DNA of 64,000 nt from JAJYKC01 sp963823105 (GCA_963823105.1 CAWGKC010000009.1:649775-713774), one strand, 5' to 3'. Counted from the stretch's first letter, positions 1 through 8,096 are shown. Numbers and translations are program-made. Notes: generated from the letters alone by a model not told the origin.

Positions 1-2
1 CC

Positions 3-2693
3 ACCCCCCTCACCCAAGCCGCCGACGAGTTCAAAATCCTCACCCGCGACGAAGGCCTGCGCGCCGACAGCCCGCCGGACGCTCAAAACCATCAAGGCCC
101 AAAAATGCTTTGGCACGGCCGCCTCTACGAAAACTTCCGCAACGACATCCTCGACGCCATCCCCCACGAGATCAAACAAAACGGCGGCCTGAACGCCGTC
201 CTCCACCGCAATCAGTTTGGCTTCAACGTCTCCGGCCCGCTCGTCATCCCCCATCTCCTCCCCAATAACAACACGACGTTCTTCTCCATCTCCTATGAAG
301 GCGTCCGCGAAAGCATCTCCCGCGCCTCCCTCCACACCATCCCCACCACCCTCGAACGCACCGGCGACTTCTCCAAAACCGTCGACCAGGCCGGCAACAT
401 CCTCCCCATCTACGACCCCTCCACCACCGCCCTCAATCCCAACTACAATCCCAATCTCCCCGTCTCCACCTCCAATCTCCAGTACCTCCGCACCCCGTTC
501 CCCGGCAACCGCATCCCCGCCGATCGCCTCTCCCCCCTCGCCCTCCAACAACTCCAGCTCTACCCTCAGCCCAACGCCGCCGTCGGCCCCTTCTTTCAAA
601 ACAATTTCTTCGTCGATTCCCCCGAAACCGACCTCGCCGACGGCGTCATCGCCAACCTCGACCGTTCTTTCGGAGACCGTCACCGCATCACCTGGAACAG
701 CACCGTCTCCACCGGCTTCCTTGGCGCCGCAAAGTACTTTAACAACATCGCCAACCCCGGCTCCCCCAACCAGAGCTTCAACAGCGAGCGCGGCGCCCTC
801 GGCTATGTCTTCACCGCCAGCGCCCAAACCGTCAACACCCTAACCCTCTTCGCCTCCTCCACTACGTCCCGTTCCGGCGTCGCCGGCCAATCCCCCTTCC
901 CCTATTACCAACTCGACAACTACCTTGCCATGGGCACTTCCTTCCCCGCCTCCCGCAACGCCCGCGCTCACTACCAACTAAGCGACGGCTTCTCCACCCA
1001 TCGAGCGAAACACTCGCTCTCCCTCACCGCCGAGGCCGATCTGTATCAACTCAACTCCTACGTCGCCGCCTACCCCGCCGGCTACTACCAATTCGGCGCC
1101 GGCCTCACCAGCCTTCCCGGAATCACCGACACCGGCTACGGCTTCTCCAGCTTCCTCCTCGGCCTTCCCCAGTACGGCGAAAACACCATCGTTACCGCGC
1201 CTTCCTATTTCCGCGATTCCTATCAATCCCTCGCCGCCTCCGACAAATATCAACCCACCCCGGACCTCACCCTCACCCTCTCGCTCACCCTCAGCCGCCG
1301 CACGCCCCGCACCGAAAAATACAACCGCCAAAGCACCATCGATCCCTCCGTCGTCGATCCCTCCAACGGCCGCCCTGGCGCCCTCGTCTTCGCCGGTCTA
1401 AACGGCATCCCCGCCGGGCTCGGTCCCAACAACTACGATCTCGACCCCTCCCTCGCCCTCGCCTGGAACCCGCTCGGCGATTCCAAATCCGTCTTCCGCG
1501 CCTCCTTCGCCCGCACCCACGGCCGCATCTCCCTCATCAACGGCCAGTTCGCCACCCAGGGCTTCAACGCCCGCCAGGCCTTCACTTCCTCCAACATCCA
1601 ACTCACTCCCGCCCTCCCCTTCGCCTCCGCCTTCCCGCCCCTTGCCTCGCCGCTGCCAAACCTAAGCCCCTCCTTCGCCGACAACTCTATCGCCGACTTC
1701 CTCGACATCAGCGGCCGCGAACCCCTCTATCAATCCGCCGGCGTCTCCTTCGAGCGCGAGCTCCCCTTCTCCCTCCTCGTCACCGTCGGCGCCAATTACT
1801 CCGGCGGCCGCGACCTCCTCGTCGGCGACGGCTCGGCCAACCCCAACGCCATCAGCCCCAACTTCCTCTCCTTCGGCAACGCCCTCTATAACCAGTCCTT
1901 CCGCGTCACCCTCCAACCCTTCCCCCAGTTCAACGGCTTCGAGCTCTTCTCGCTCTTCCCCTACGGCCGCTACCAGCGCGACTCCGTTTACCTCAACGTC
2001 GAGAAGCGCGCCTCCTTCGGCCTCACCTTCACCGCCCACTACAGTTACTCCAAGCAACTCGACAACTACTCCGCTCCCTACGGCGAGCAGGACTTCTTCA
2101 ACACCCACAACGACTGGTCCCCCACTTACTACAATCCTCCCCAATACGTCCAGGTCGGTTACGTCTACGAACTCCCCTTCGGCTCCAACAAGCCCCTTCT
2201 TAGTTACTCGGACTGGCGCCGTCCTCTCCTCGACGGATGGACCGTCAGCGGCAACGCCTATTGGAACGGTGGCACTCCTCTCGCCTTTCATCCCGAATAC
2301 AACAACACCGGCAATCTTCTTTCCACGCTGAATGTCGATACCGTCCCCGGTGTCGATCCCCACTCCCCCAACCAGGGCCCCTCGCAGTGGTACAACCCCG
2401 CCGCCTTCGCCCAGCCGCCCGACTTCACTCTCGGCACTTCCTCGCCCACCAGCTCCACCCTCCTCGGTCCCAGCACCGAAGCCATCGACCTCAGCGTCAA
2501 CAAACGCCTGCCCATCGGCGTCGATCGCGCCGTCGAGCTCAGCGCCTCCGCCTTCAACGTAATCAACCACGGCAACTGGAACGTCCCCGACACCGGCATC
2601 GGCCCCATCTCCGCGCCCAACGTCAACGCCGGCCACATCATCGGCTCCCACGGCGGACGCGTCATCCAACTCGGATTGAAGTTCAGCTTCTGA
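3..2693 (+). CDS. TonB-dependent receptor (Oar-like), 5' truncated by window edge
   Basis: This is the C-terminal part of a large outer-membrane beta-barrel receptor that would import a substrate with TonB energy. The reading frame is open from the first bases, so the true start lies before the window; an internal ATG at 105 is not the start. The segment FGFNVSGPLVIP followed by TFFSISYEG and a TGDFS motif is typical of the large Acidobacteriota Oar-like receptors that carry an N-terminal carboxypeptidase-regulatory domain. The chain is rich in Tyr, Asn and Ser in alternating strands and ends in an aromatic residue (LKFSF), as barrel proteins do. The stop codon shares one base with the start of the next gene, so the two are probably co-transcribed. 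The substrate cannot be read from the sequence. Confidence 0.88.
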   Translation, partial: TPLTQAADEFKILTRDEGLRADSPPDAQNHQGPKMLWHGRLYENFRNDILDAIPHEIKQNGGLNAVLHRNQFGFNVSGPLVIPHLLPNNNTTFFSISYEGVRESISRASLHTIPTTLERTGDFSKTVDQAGNILPIYDPSTTALNPNYNPNLPVSTSNLQYLRTPFPGNRIPADRLSPLALQQLQLYPQPNAAVGPFFQNNFFVDSPETDLADGVIANLDRSFGDRHRITWNSTVSTGFLGAAKYFNNIANPGSPNQSFNSERGALGYVFTASAQTVNTLTLFASSTTSRSGVAGQSPFPYYQLDNYLAMGTSFPASRNARAHYQLSDGFSTHRAKHSLSLTAEADLYQLNSYVAAYPAGYYQFGAGLTSLPGITDTGYGFSSFLLGLPQYGENTIVTAPSYFRDSYQSLAASDKYQPTPDLTLTLSLTLSRRTPRTEKYNRQSTIDPSVVDPSNGRPGALVFAGLNGIPAGLGPNNYDLDPSLALAWNPLGDSKSVFRASFARTHGRISLINGQFATQGFNARQAFTSSNIQLTPALPFASAFPPLASPLPNLSPSFADNSIADFLDISGREPLYQSAGVSFERELPFSLLVTVGANYSGGRDLLVGDGSANPNAISPNFLSFGNALYNQSFRVTLQPFPQFNGFELFSLFPYGRYQRDSVYLNVEKRASFGLTFTAHYSYSKQLDNYSAPYGEQDFFNTHNDWSPTYYNPPQYVQVGYVYELPFGSNKPLLSYSDWRRPLLDGWTVSGNAYWNGGTPLAFHPEYNNTGNLLSTLNVDTVPGVDPHSPNQGPSQWYNPAAFAQPPDFTLGTSSPTSSTLLGPSTEAIDLSVNKRLPIGVDRAVELSASAFNVINHGNWNVPDTGIGPISAPNVNAGHIIGSHGGRVIQLGLKFSF

Positions 2694-3625
2694 TGCCGCT
2701 TCTCCGCCCCTGGCTCCTCGCCTTCCTTCTCACCGTCACTCCCGGCATCGATCGCGCCGCCACCCTCCGCGTCCCCGCCTGGATCGAGGACGCTCCCACC
2801 CCCCTCGGCCGCGTCCGCTTCGAGGCCACTCTCAACGGCGCACCCGCCCCCGTCTTCGCCCAATATGGCCCGTCTTCCGATCAAGTCATTCTCATCGTCC
2901 TCGATCTCGCCGGCGACGTCTCCTTCGTCGATCCCGCCCGCCAGGCGCTCGTCGATGAAATCGGCAAGCTCCCAGCGAACGCCTGGGTCGGCCTCCTCCG
3001 CGCCCAGGACGGCCTCCACGTGCTCGCCGATCCCGGCCCCGACCGCGCCCCCGTGCTCCAGGCCATCCAGGACATCGCCTCCAGCGGCAAGGCCGGACTC
3101 CTCGACACCGTCGAGCAATCCCTCTCTCTCGCCGACGCCATGATGCGCAAATCCTCCGCCCGCGTCTCCGTTCTCTATGTCACCGACAGCAGCGTCTATA
3201 ACTACCGCGACGATTACACCAACCCCGTCATCAACCAAAGCGACCCTCACGACTTAAGCCGCCGCTTCCCCGAGCAACTCATCGTCGAGAAGATAGACAA
3301 GCTCGTCCAAGGCGTCGAATCCCTCCAGCCGCCGCTGTTCGTCGTCCATCTCCACTACCGCGGCAGCCGCCTCAACGAAGCCTACCAGAGCGGACTCAAA
3401 ACCCTCACCGACGCAACCGCCGGCGACACCGAAGTCTGCCGCTCCATCGCCGAAATCCCCACCGCCCTCTCCGCCATGTTCGCCCGCATCTCCTCCGCCT
3501 GGAGCCTCTCACTTTCCCTCCCCGCCCGCTTCCACCCCGACCTCCGCATCCGCGTCTCCGCCTTCGCCGGCGACCGCGAACTGCAACTCTCCACCCGCTC
3601 CCGCTTCACCCTCAAACGCAAATAG
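2693..3625 (+). CDS. VWFA-related secreted protein (Acidobacterial type)
   Basis: A 310-residue protein starting at the ATG that overlaps the stop of the TonB receptor (TGATG). The N-terminus has a hydrophobic signal-like segment (LLAFLLTVTPG). It then resembles the VWFA-related domain of Acidobacteriota: a strand ILIVLDLAGD where the metal-site motif DxSxS would be, a helix ending in LLDTVEQSLSLA, and a strand SVLYVTDSS. The first motif lacks the canonical serines, so the MIDAS site is likely degenerate. Such proteins often sit beside Oar-like receptors. The exact role is unknown; extracytoplasmic adhesion or complex assembly is an inference. Confidence 0.72.
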   Translation: MPLLRPWLLAFLLTVTPGIDRAATLRVPAWIEDAPTPLGRVRFEATLNGAPAPVFAQYGPSSDQVILIVLDLAGDVSFVDPARQALVDEIGKLPANAWVGLLRAQDGLHVLADPGPDRAPVLQAIQDIASSGKAGLLDTVEQSLSLADAMMRKSSARVSVLYVTDSSVYNYRDDYTNPVINQSDPHDLSRRFPEQLIVEKIDKLVQGVESLQPPLFVVHLHYRGSRLNEAYQSGLKTLTDATAGDTEVCRSIAEIPTALSAMFARISSAWSLSLSLPARFHPDLRIRVSAFAGDRELQLSTRSRFTLKRK

Positions 3626-3647
3626 CCAATCGTAGTAACATTCGCTT

Positions 3648-4478
3648 GTGCGCGCGCATCTCTCAATGGCGATTCTCCTGGCCGCCCTCCTGGCCGCCTC
3701 CGCCGCCGCTCTCTGGCAAACCCGCCAGCTCGACGCCGCCCGCGGCCGCGCATCCGAAGACGCCGCCTCGCTCAAACAACTCCGCGCCCGCCTTCGCGCC
3801 GCCCAGCTCCAACAACCCTCCGCCGCCATCGCGCCTTCCGGTGAAACTCCCGCCCCCGCTTCCACCACTCCCCGCCCGTCGAACAAGCCGGCCTATCTCC
3901 TCGCCCAACGCGAAGCCGAAATCGGCCAACTCCAGCGCGAACTGAACGAGGCTCACGCCGCCCTCCATCGCCTCGAAGCCCGCACCGCCTCCTTCGACGA
4001 AGAGCGCGCCCAAGCTTCCGCCAGCGCCAACTCGCGCTTCACCGCCGCCCAAAGCGACTACAACGCCCGCCTCGACGACCTCAACCGCCAGATTCGCGCC
4101 GCCCAGAACGACGCCCAAGCCGCCCGCCAGCACCTAGCCGATTTCCAAGCCGCCGCCGACAAACTGAAGTCGGATCAATCCTCCTCCGCCGCGAAAATCG
4201 CCGAATCCACCCGCCTCCTCGCCACGCTCGAGGACCTCAACCGTCGCCGCGGCGGCTACATCGCCTCCATCCTTCGCCGCTACCGCGATCTCACCGAACA
4301 GTTCCGCGCCATGAGCGGCGTCCTCGCCTCCAGCCGCGACCAGAATTCCAGCGCCCTAAGCGAATCCGGCCTCACCCGCATCCAAAGCGCCATCTCCCAG
4401 GCCGACGACGACCTCCGCCAACTCAACGACCTCAACTCCCGCGCCTCGCAAGTCGAAAAGAAACTCGCCAAACCCTGA
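3648..4478 (+). CDS. membrane-anchored coiled-coil protein, function unknown
   Basis: About 270 residues. Start could be GTG 3648 or ATG 3666; the ATG gives a clean N-terminal membrane segment (AILLAALLAASAAALW) directly followed by long heptad-rich helix rich in Ala, Gln, Arg and Glu (for example LIGQLQRELNEAHAAL-like stretches and a C-terminal LRQLNDLNSRASQVEKKL). I recognise no enzyme domain. It follows the VWFA-like gene by 22 bp and may be in the same transcript. The last ~70 bp of the gene are found again at 8022-8096, on the far side of an accessory island, which suggests that something inserted at its 3' end. Confidence 0.6.
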   Translation: MRAHLSMAILLAALLAASAAALWQTRQLDAARGRASEDAASLKQLRARLRAAQLQQPSAAIAPSGETPAPASTTPRPSNKPAYLLAQREAEIGQLQRELNEAHAALHRLEARTASFDEERAQASASANSRFTAAQSDYNARLDDLNRQIRAAQNDAQAARQHLADFQAAADKLKSDQSSSAAKIAESTRLLATLEDLNRRRGGYIASILRRYRDLTEQFRAMSGVLASSRDQNSSALSESGLTRIQSAISQADDDLRQLNDLNSRASQVEKKLAKP

Positions 4479-4480
4479 CC
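4405..4480 (+). repeat. left copy of imperfect ~75-bp direct repeat (3' end of coiled-coil gene)
   Basis: Bases 4405-4480, covering the last codons and stop of the coiled-coil gene, match 8022-8096 in direct orientation with a one-base gap and about five substitutions. The copies bound the 3.5-kb accessory segment. In the right copy the stop TGA reads AGA and the frame is shifted, so only the left copy ends a working gene. Confidence 0.85.
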
Positions 4481-4513
4481 CCCTTCGCAAAGCGTCGGGC
4501 CGAAAGAGCGCGA

Positions 4514-4764
4514 CTACTCCGTTTTCTTCCTCCGCGCCGCGTCTTCGTCCAGAAGCGATTGGATCAATTCCGAATTCACATAGAACGTAGTCTTGTGCAG
4601 CCGGCGCAACGTGGAAGGCGGATCGATCCAACCCAACTGCGCCGCGCCGCTTCTCGCCTGCCGTCCGTCTCATCGATCGACAATGGATCGGCTCCCATCT
4701 CCTCGGCGAGGGCGATCGCTTCCCACCCTCGCCGATCCAAGTAGTCGAGCGGTGGGTTACTGAA
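4514..4764 (-). pseudogene. decayed PIN-domain toxin (DUF3368 type), C-terminal part
   Basis: Reading leftward from about 4764 the protein NPPLDYLDRRGWEAIALAEE then ADPLSIDETDGRREAARR resembles the C-terminal half of PIN toxins of the DUF3368 kind (acidic ...EAIALA..., ...IDD..GR..A.R). After about 4640 the homology continues in a different frame with TTFYVNSELIQSLLDEDAAR and a stop at 4514-4516, the usual end of this family. The conserved stretch between the two parts is missing, so a deletion with frame change has destroyed the gene. The N-terminal half with the first catalytic aspartates is absent, replaced at about 4765 by an IS1380-type fragment. Family assignment is from recalled motifs, not a search. 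Confidence 0.55.
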
Positions 4765-5160
4765 CTGCACGATTTTCAATATACCCGTCAGCATCGGATC
4801 GCGCGCAATGAACCGCAGTTGGTTCAGGCGGCTGAACCCGATGTTCAGGCCCAACACCATGGCGAGCGGGAACTGGTAGCCGTACATCACTTTGGTGAGC
4901 CGCTTCACCCTGACCGCCTCCTCCATCGGCTTTTGGAAGCCTAGCTCCTCCAGCATGGTGGCCACCGGAAGCAAGCCTCCGTACGGAATCAGGTTCTTAC
5001 CGGCAAAGTCGAAGGGCGTGGAAGCCCCGATTCTATTGGGTTCCGGAGCCATCGCTCCAGCGCCTTGTTGAACGGGCTTCTTGTCGCTATGCTGAATTCT
5101 GTTCGTAACCATTTGGGTGGCCTTCATAGGGTTGGCTTGCGAAGCTCGCAACTTCGCCAA
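4765..5160 (-). mobile_element. IS1380-type transposase N-terminal fragment
   Basis: About 130 residues that read FDFAGKNLIPYGGLLPVA, then ELGF and KVMYGYQFPLAMVLGLNIGF, QLRFIARDPMLTGILKI. This is the start of DDE transposases of the IS1380 group, which normally run to more than 400 residues. Homology stops abruptly after KIVQ (near 4765), where it runs straight into the PIN-toxin remnant in the same frame. The catalytic DDE region is gone, so the element cannot move by itself. Confidence 0.65.
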
Positions 5161-5201
5161 GTTTCAGTTTCACCCTCTGATAAAGGGGTCCCCAAATGGT
5201 T
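5107..5201. repeat. 11-bp inverted repeat near the transposase fragment
   Basis: AACCATTTGGG at 5107-5117 is perfectly inverted at 5191-5201 (CCCAAATGGTT), 73 bp apart. It flanks the upstream end of the transposase fragment and overlaps the first codons of the following plus-strand gene. It may be part of an old IS end or a divergent operator; there is no independent evidence for either. Confidence 0.5.
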
Positions 5202-5852
5202 GGGTCTCGTTCTAAGCCGGCCGCATGCCTTCTGCGGCGCATAGGTCGGGTGTTACGAAAGCAAAAGGCAGTCGGCCGCGGGCTGCGGTCTGTCGCAGAG
5301 CTAGACGAGCGGATCGAGGCGGCGACGAAGAAAGGCGGATTCTCGTGCCCCAGCCCGTTCATGCGCGAGGCAATAGAGCGGGAACTAGCAGTCCGCGAAA
5401 GAGGCGTCCATGAGGCTGAACAGCGGATCGCGCCGACCCTGGATCGTATGGCTCTGGAGATTCGCAATCTGCGGATCGGACAGCGGGCGTTGTTCGCGTT
5501 CGTAGACGTGCTGGCCAAGACCTTCTTGACCTACGTTCCAGAACCGCCGAGGGATGTGCAGGACCAAGCCGTCGCCCTCGGCAAACTCCGCTACGGCCGG
5601 TTTCTCAAAACCGCAAAGGGTGCTGCGCGCACCGCCAATGGGACCAGGAACAAGCCGGCGCCGCACTCCGTTTTGCCCGTGTTCCTCAAAAGCGTTGGCA
5701 TGGCAGTGGTGGGCGATTCCCAAGCCGCCATGGCGGAGTTGTTAAGCCGTGGCCACGAAAACCGAGGGCGAGTGGGGCTACGGCGCATCGCCGCCCCGGA
5801 CGTCGCGGAAAAACGAAGTGATTGCTTGGTAGCCCGCGACGGGCACAGTTAA
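5196..5852 (+). CDS. ribbon-helix-helix-like protein of unknown function
   Basis: 218 residues from ATG 5196. The recognisable part starts near residue 32 with SVAELDERIEAATKKGGF and SPFMREAIERELAVRE, which fits an RHH/CopG-type beta-helix-helix fold, followed by a helical segment (TLDRMALEIRNLRIGQRALF) and the motif VPEPPRDVQDQAVALGKLRY. The first ~30 and last ~75 residues are low-complexity and may be read-through rather than family sequence. A broken copy of the PEPPRDV...RFLK segment lies at 6675-6752, so this family was present at least twice here. The location between IS fragments and a toxin-antitoxin pair suggests an accessory DNA-binding protein. Confidence 0.5.
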   Translation: MVGSRSKPAACLLRRIGRVLRKQKAVGRGLRSVAELDERIEAATKKGGFSCPSPFMREAIERELAVRERGVHEAEQRIAPTLDRMALEIRNLRIGQRALFAFVDVLAKTFLTYVPEPPRDVQDQAVALGKLRYGRFLKTAKGAARTANGTRNKPAPHSVLPVFLKSVGMAVVGDSQAAMAELLSRGHENRGRVGLRRIAAPDVAEKRSDCLVARDGHS

Positions 5853-5890
5853 TCGAGTTCCTGGCCGTCGAATTCTAGCATACAATAGGG

Positions 5891-5927
5891 GTATAGACGC
5901 TTGAGCGTTTATCAATTTGAGCGTATA
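5891..5927 (+). promoter_or_regulatory. repeat-rich leader of the toxin-antitoxin operon (possible operator)
   Basis: TTGAGCGTTTA at 5901-5911 is repeated as TTGAGCGTATA at 5917-5927, 16 bp start to start, and the outer edges GTATAGACGC (5891-5900) and GCGTATA form an imperfect inverted pair. The array ends 10 bp before the antitoxin ATG, where an RHH antitoxin would be expected to bind and autorepress. A TACAAT hexamer at 5881-5886 could be the -10 element. Operator function is an inference. Confidence 0.4.
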
Positions 5928-5937
5928 GGTGGTAAAA

Positions 5938-6210
5938 ATGGAAGAAGAACCCGTCCGTTGGAGCGTCAAGGTCTCGAAGGACACCGATCTGACCCTGCGC
6001 ACTTTCCTGGGCTCCCATGGCATGAAAAAGGGCGATCTCTCGAAGTTCATCGAGGAAGCAGTCCGCCGGCGCGTGCTTCAGTGCACCATTCAGGACATCA
6101 GGGCGCGCAACGCCGGCGTCGGCCCCGATGAAATCCAACGCGTCGTCGACGAAGCCGTCAGCGAGGTCCGCGCGGAACGCCGCGCCAAAGGGAAGGCTAA
6201 CAAAGCCTGA
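5938..6210 (+). CDS. RHH antitoxin of a PIN-toxin pair
   Basis: 90 residues starting at ATG 5938, chosen over the GTG nine bases upstream because AGGTGG lies at the right distance before it. The N-terminal half WSVKVSKDTDLTLRTFLG, then KKGDLSKFIEEAVRRRV, is a ribbon-helix-helix DNA-binding domain; the C-terminal helix (DEIQRVVDEAVSEVRAERR) would wrap the toxin. The stop TGA overlaps the toxin ATG by one base, the classical coupling that keeps antitoxin in excess. Likely autoregulates through the repeats just upstream. Confidence 0.75.
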   Translation: MEEEPVRWSVKVSKDTDLTLRTFLGSHGMKKGDLSKFIEEAVRRRVLQCTIQDIRARNAGVGPDEIQRVVDEAVSEVRAERRAKGKANKA

Positions 6211-6620
6211 TGCGCGTGGTCCTCGATACCAACATCCTCGTGTCCGCCCTGATCGCCCCGGCCGGCAAGCCCGCCGCTATCGTCGACGCCTGGCTGGACG
6301 GAAAATTCACGCTCCTGACCTGCGCGGCGTATGTCGGCGAGTTGCGCTCAACGCTGCAAAAACCACGTGTGGCCGAACTGGTCAAACCACACAATGCGGG
6401 CCGCCTGGTCAACCAAGTCAAGAAGCTCACCGAGGACATCGATCCGCTGCCGCGCGTGAAGCGTTCTCCCGATCCCACGGACGATTTTCTTCTGGCTCTG
6501 TCGGAAGCGGGCAAGGCCGATTATCTGGTCACAGGCGATAAGAGCGGGCTGCTTGCGCTCGGCCGCCACAAAGGCGCCCAGATAGTGTCTGCGCGTGATT
6601 TCGCCGCGTTGGTCGCATGA
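6210..6620 (+). CDS. PIN-family toxin (putative ribonuclease)
   Basis: 136 residues with the PIN-domain signature: VVLDTNILVSALI at the N-terminus (first acidic residue D5), an internal glutamate in YVGELRSTL, SPDPTDDFLLALSEAGKADYLVTGD carrying the central and C-terminal acidic residues. It matches the group often called putative toxin-antitoxin system toxin component, PIN family. By family knowledge it would be a Mg-dependent RNase held inactive by the antitoxin. All catalytic acids are visible, so it appears intact, in contrast to the PIN remnants at 4514-4764 and 25304. Confidence 0.8.
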   Translation: MRVVLDTNILVSALIAPAGKPAAIVDAWLDGKFTLLTCAAYVGELRSTLQKPRVAELVKPHNAGRLVNQVKKLTEDIDPLPRVKRSPDPTDDFLLALSEAGKADYLVTGDKSGLLALGRHKGAQIVSARDFAALVA

Positions 6621-6674
6621 ACTTACCCTGCCCCGGCTTCTTTTCCGCGGCCCAATCCTTCAACCCCCAGGCGC

Positions 6675-6752
6675 GTTCCGGAACCGCCCAGGGATGTGCA
6701 TGGCCAAGCCGCCGCTCGCGGCAAGATCCGCTATGACAGATTCCTTAAAAGC
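6675..6752 (+). pseudogene. fragment of a second copy of the RHH-like gene
   Basis: In this frame the DNA reads VPEPPRDVHGQAAARGKIRY then DRFLKSR, a clear paralogue of residues around VPEPPRDVQDQAVALGKLRY in the gene at 5196-5852. No start or upstream part remains. It fuses directly into an IS66-like scrap. Confidence 0.65.
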
Positions 6753-6753
6753 C

Positions 6754-6849
6754 GGGGCGCCGTTAGACAATAATCTTTGCCAGCGCGCTCTCAAGCGGGC
6801 GGTGCTGCGCCGGAAGAATGAGACTACCTTTCGCTTCGGCAACCGAAGG
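6754..6849 (+). mobile_element. IS66-family transposase C-terminal scrap
   Basis: About 30 codons reading GAPLDNNLCQRALKRAVLRR then KNETTFRFGNR, which corresponds to the conserved C-terminal PLDNN.CERALK....RKN block of IS66 transposases. Nothing else of the element remains. Confidence 0.7.
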
Positions 6850-6863
6850 CGTACAATCTCGCC

Positions 6864-7985
6864 ATGGCGCTCTGGACTGTAAGCGAATTTTTGACCCACG
6901 CCGGACACTTAACGGTAGGCGAGAACCATGAACTGGCCGGAGACGATTTGGCCCGGGTGGTGACCGCCCTCGAATGCTGGCACGAGGTCAAGATCTCGCC
7001 GGACAAACGTGTCCTGGAAGCCGGGTTGTACACGGTACTCAAGGAATGCCGGAGATGGCTTAAAGCGAACAACGGGCCTGACCCGACCCGTAAAAACGCG
7101 GTGGAAGCCCTTCTCAAGATGGCGTCGAGTGAGTTGGGAGGGATCAGCGAAGCGCTTGTCCGCTCTCTCGATGATCATCAGGGCATAAAGAGCGCAGGCA
7201 AAATTGCGCAGCCAGGCGGCGACATGCGCGGACTGGCGCCGGGCTACAGCTTCGAGCGAAACTACTACACAGCCAACCAGAAAAAGGGCCGGGTTCTGTC
7301 GGCGACGGATTTTGCGGAGCATTTTAAGCACGACGAATTTACTAGCTTCGATACGCAACAGGTCCTTGGCCGGATTGAGGTCGAAAAAACTAGCAGTGTT
7401 CTGTTCCTGAATAAGATCGCCAGGTTGAAGTATTTGGTGATGCCAAGAGAAGGCCTCCTGGTAGACATAGACTACAAACCGTCGCTGATGGTGAAGAAAA
7501 GCACGGGTGGCTACACGCCGCTGATGTATGCCATGGACCGGCACGGCGCCCTGTTCGTCCGGACAGACGAGAGGCCGCAGGACTATGTGGTCCAAACCGA
7601 CAAGGGTCCCCAGGTCGAAAGCCGGGAGAATACCTACATGAATCACTCCTCGTTTCTGGCCGGACGGGAAGCGATCTGCGCGGGCTATATCCATATCGGG
7701 TTGAAATGGGATGAAAGTAATACCTGGAAAGAGGAGGGCGGTTATCTGGCCGCCATCAGCAACAATAGTGGCCACTACAAGCCTTCGACGGAAGACCTCA
7801 GACGGTGCGTACTGACTTTGCAGCAGAACGGAATCAATGTCGATCACACGCGAGTAGGGTTCATGAATCCCACCGGCAATCTGGTATTTTCCCAAGGATG
7901 CGTATTCCTGAAGAGCGGCGTCGGCGAATGGGATGGCGCTAAGGTTGGGAAACCTGTCTGGGCGCCACCCATCATTGCGAAATAG
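6864..7985 (+). CDS. uncharacterised effector-like protein
   Basis: 373 residues from ATG 6864; no strong ribosome site, TACAAT 12 bp upstream. The N-terminal ~120 residues are helical; the middle is mixed alpha/beta; the C-terminal ~110 residues contain YMNHSSFLAGREAICAGYI, then AAISNNSGHYKPSTEDLRR, followed by NGINVDHTRVGF. From memory, an HSSFLAG...SGHYxP arrangement occurs near the C-termini of varied secreted or effector-like bacterial proteins; I cannot name the family. There is no signal peptide or membrane segment. It sits alone between an IS66 scrap and the right copy of the island repeat, so it looks like horizontally acquired cargo. A toxin or host/competitor-directed role is speculation. 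Confidence 0.55.
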   Translation: MALWTVSEFLTHAGHLTVGENHELAGDDLARVVTALECWHEVKISPDKRVLEAGLYTVLKECRRWLKANNGPDPTRKNAVEALLKMASSELGGISEALVRSLDDHQGIKSAGKIAQPGGDMRGLAPGYSFERNYYTANQKKGRVLSATDFAEHFKHDEFTSFDTQQVLGRIEVEKTSSVLFLNKIARLKYLVMPREGLLVDIDYKPSLMVKKSTGGYTPLMYAMDRHGALFVRTDERPQDYVVQTDKGPQVESRENTYMNHSSFLAGREAICAGYIHIGLKWDESNTWKEEGGYLAAISNNSGHYKPSTEDLRRCVLTLQQNGINVDHTRVGFMNPTGNLVFSQGCVFLKSGVGEWDGAKVGKPVWAPPIIAK

Positions 7986-8021
7986 CGACATCGGAGGAAG
8001 GGGTTGCTGTCCCGGCCTTCT

Positions 8022-8096
8022 ACGACGACCTCCGTCAACTCAACGACCTAAACTCCCGCGCCGCCAAGTCGAAAAGAAGCTCGCCAAACCCAGACC
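8022..8096 (+). repeat. right copy of the imperfect ~75-bp direct repeat
   Basis: Matches 4405-4480 with about five substitutions and a single-base gap. It is not the end of an open frame here. It is followed within 35 bp by a hairpin plus T-run that would suit the original end of the coiled-coil gene. Confidence 0.85.
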
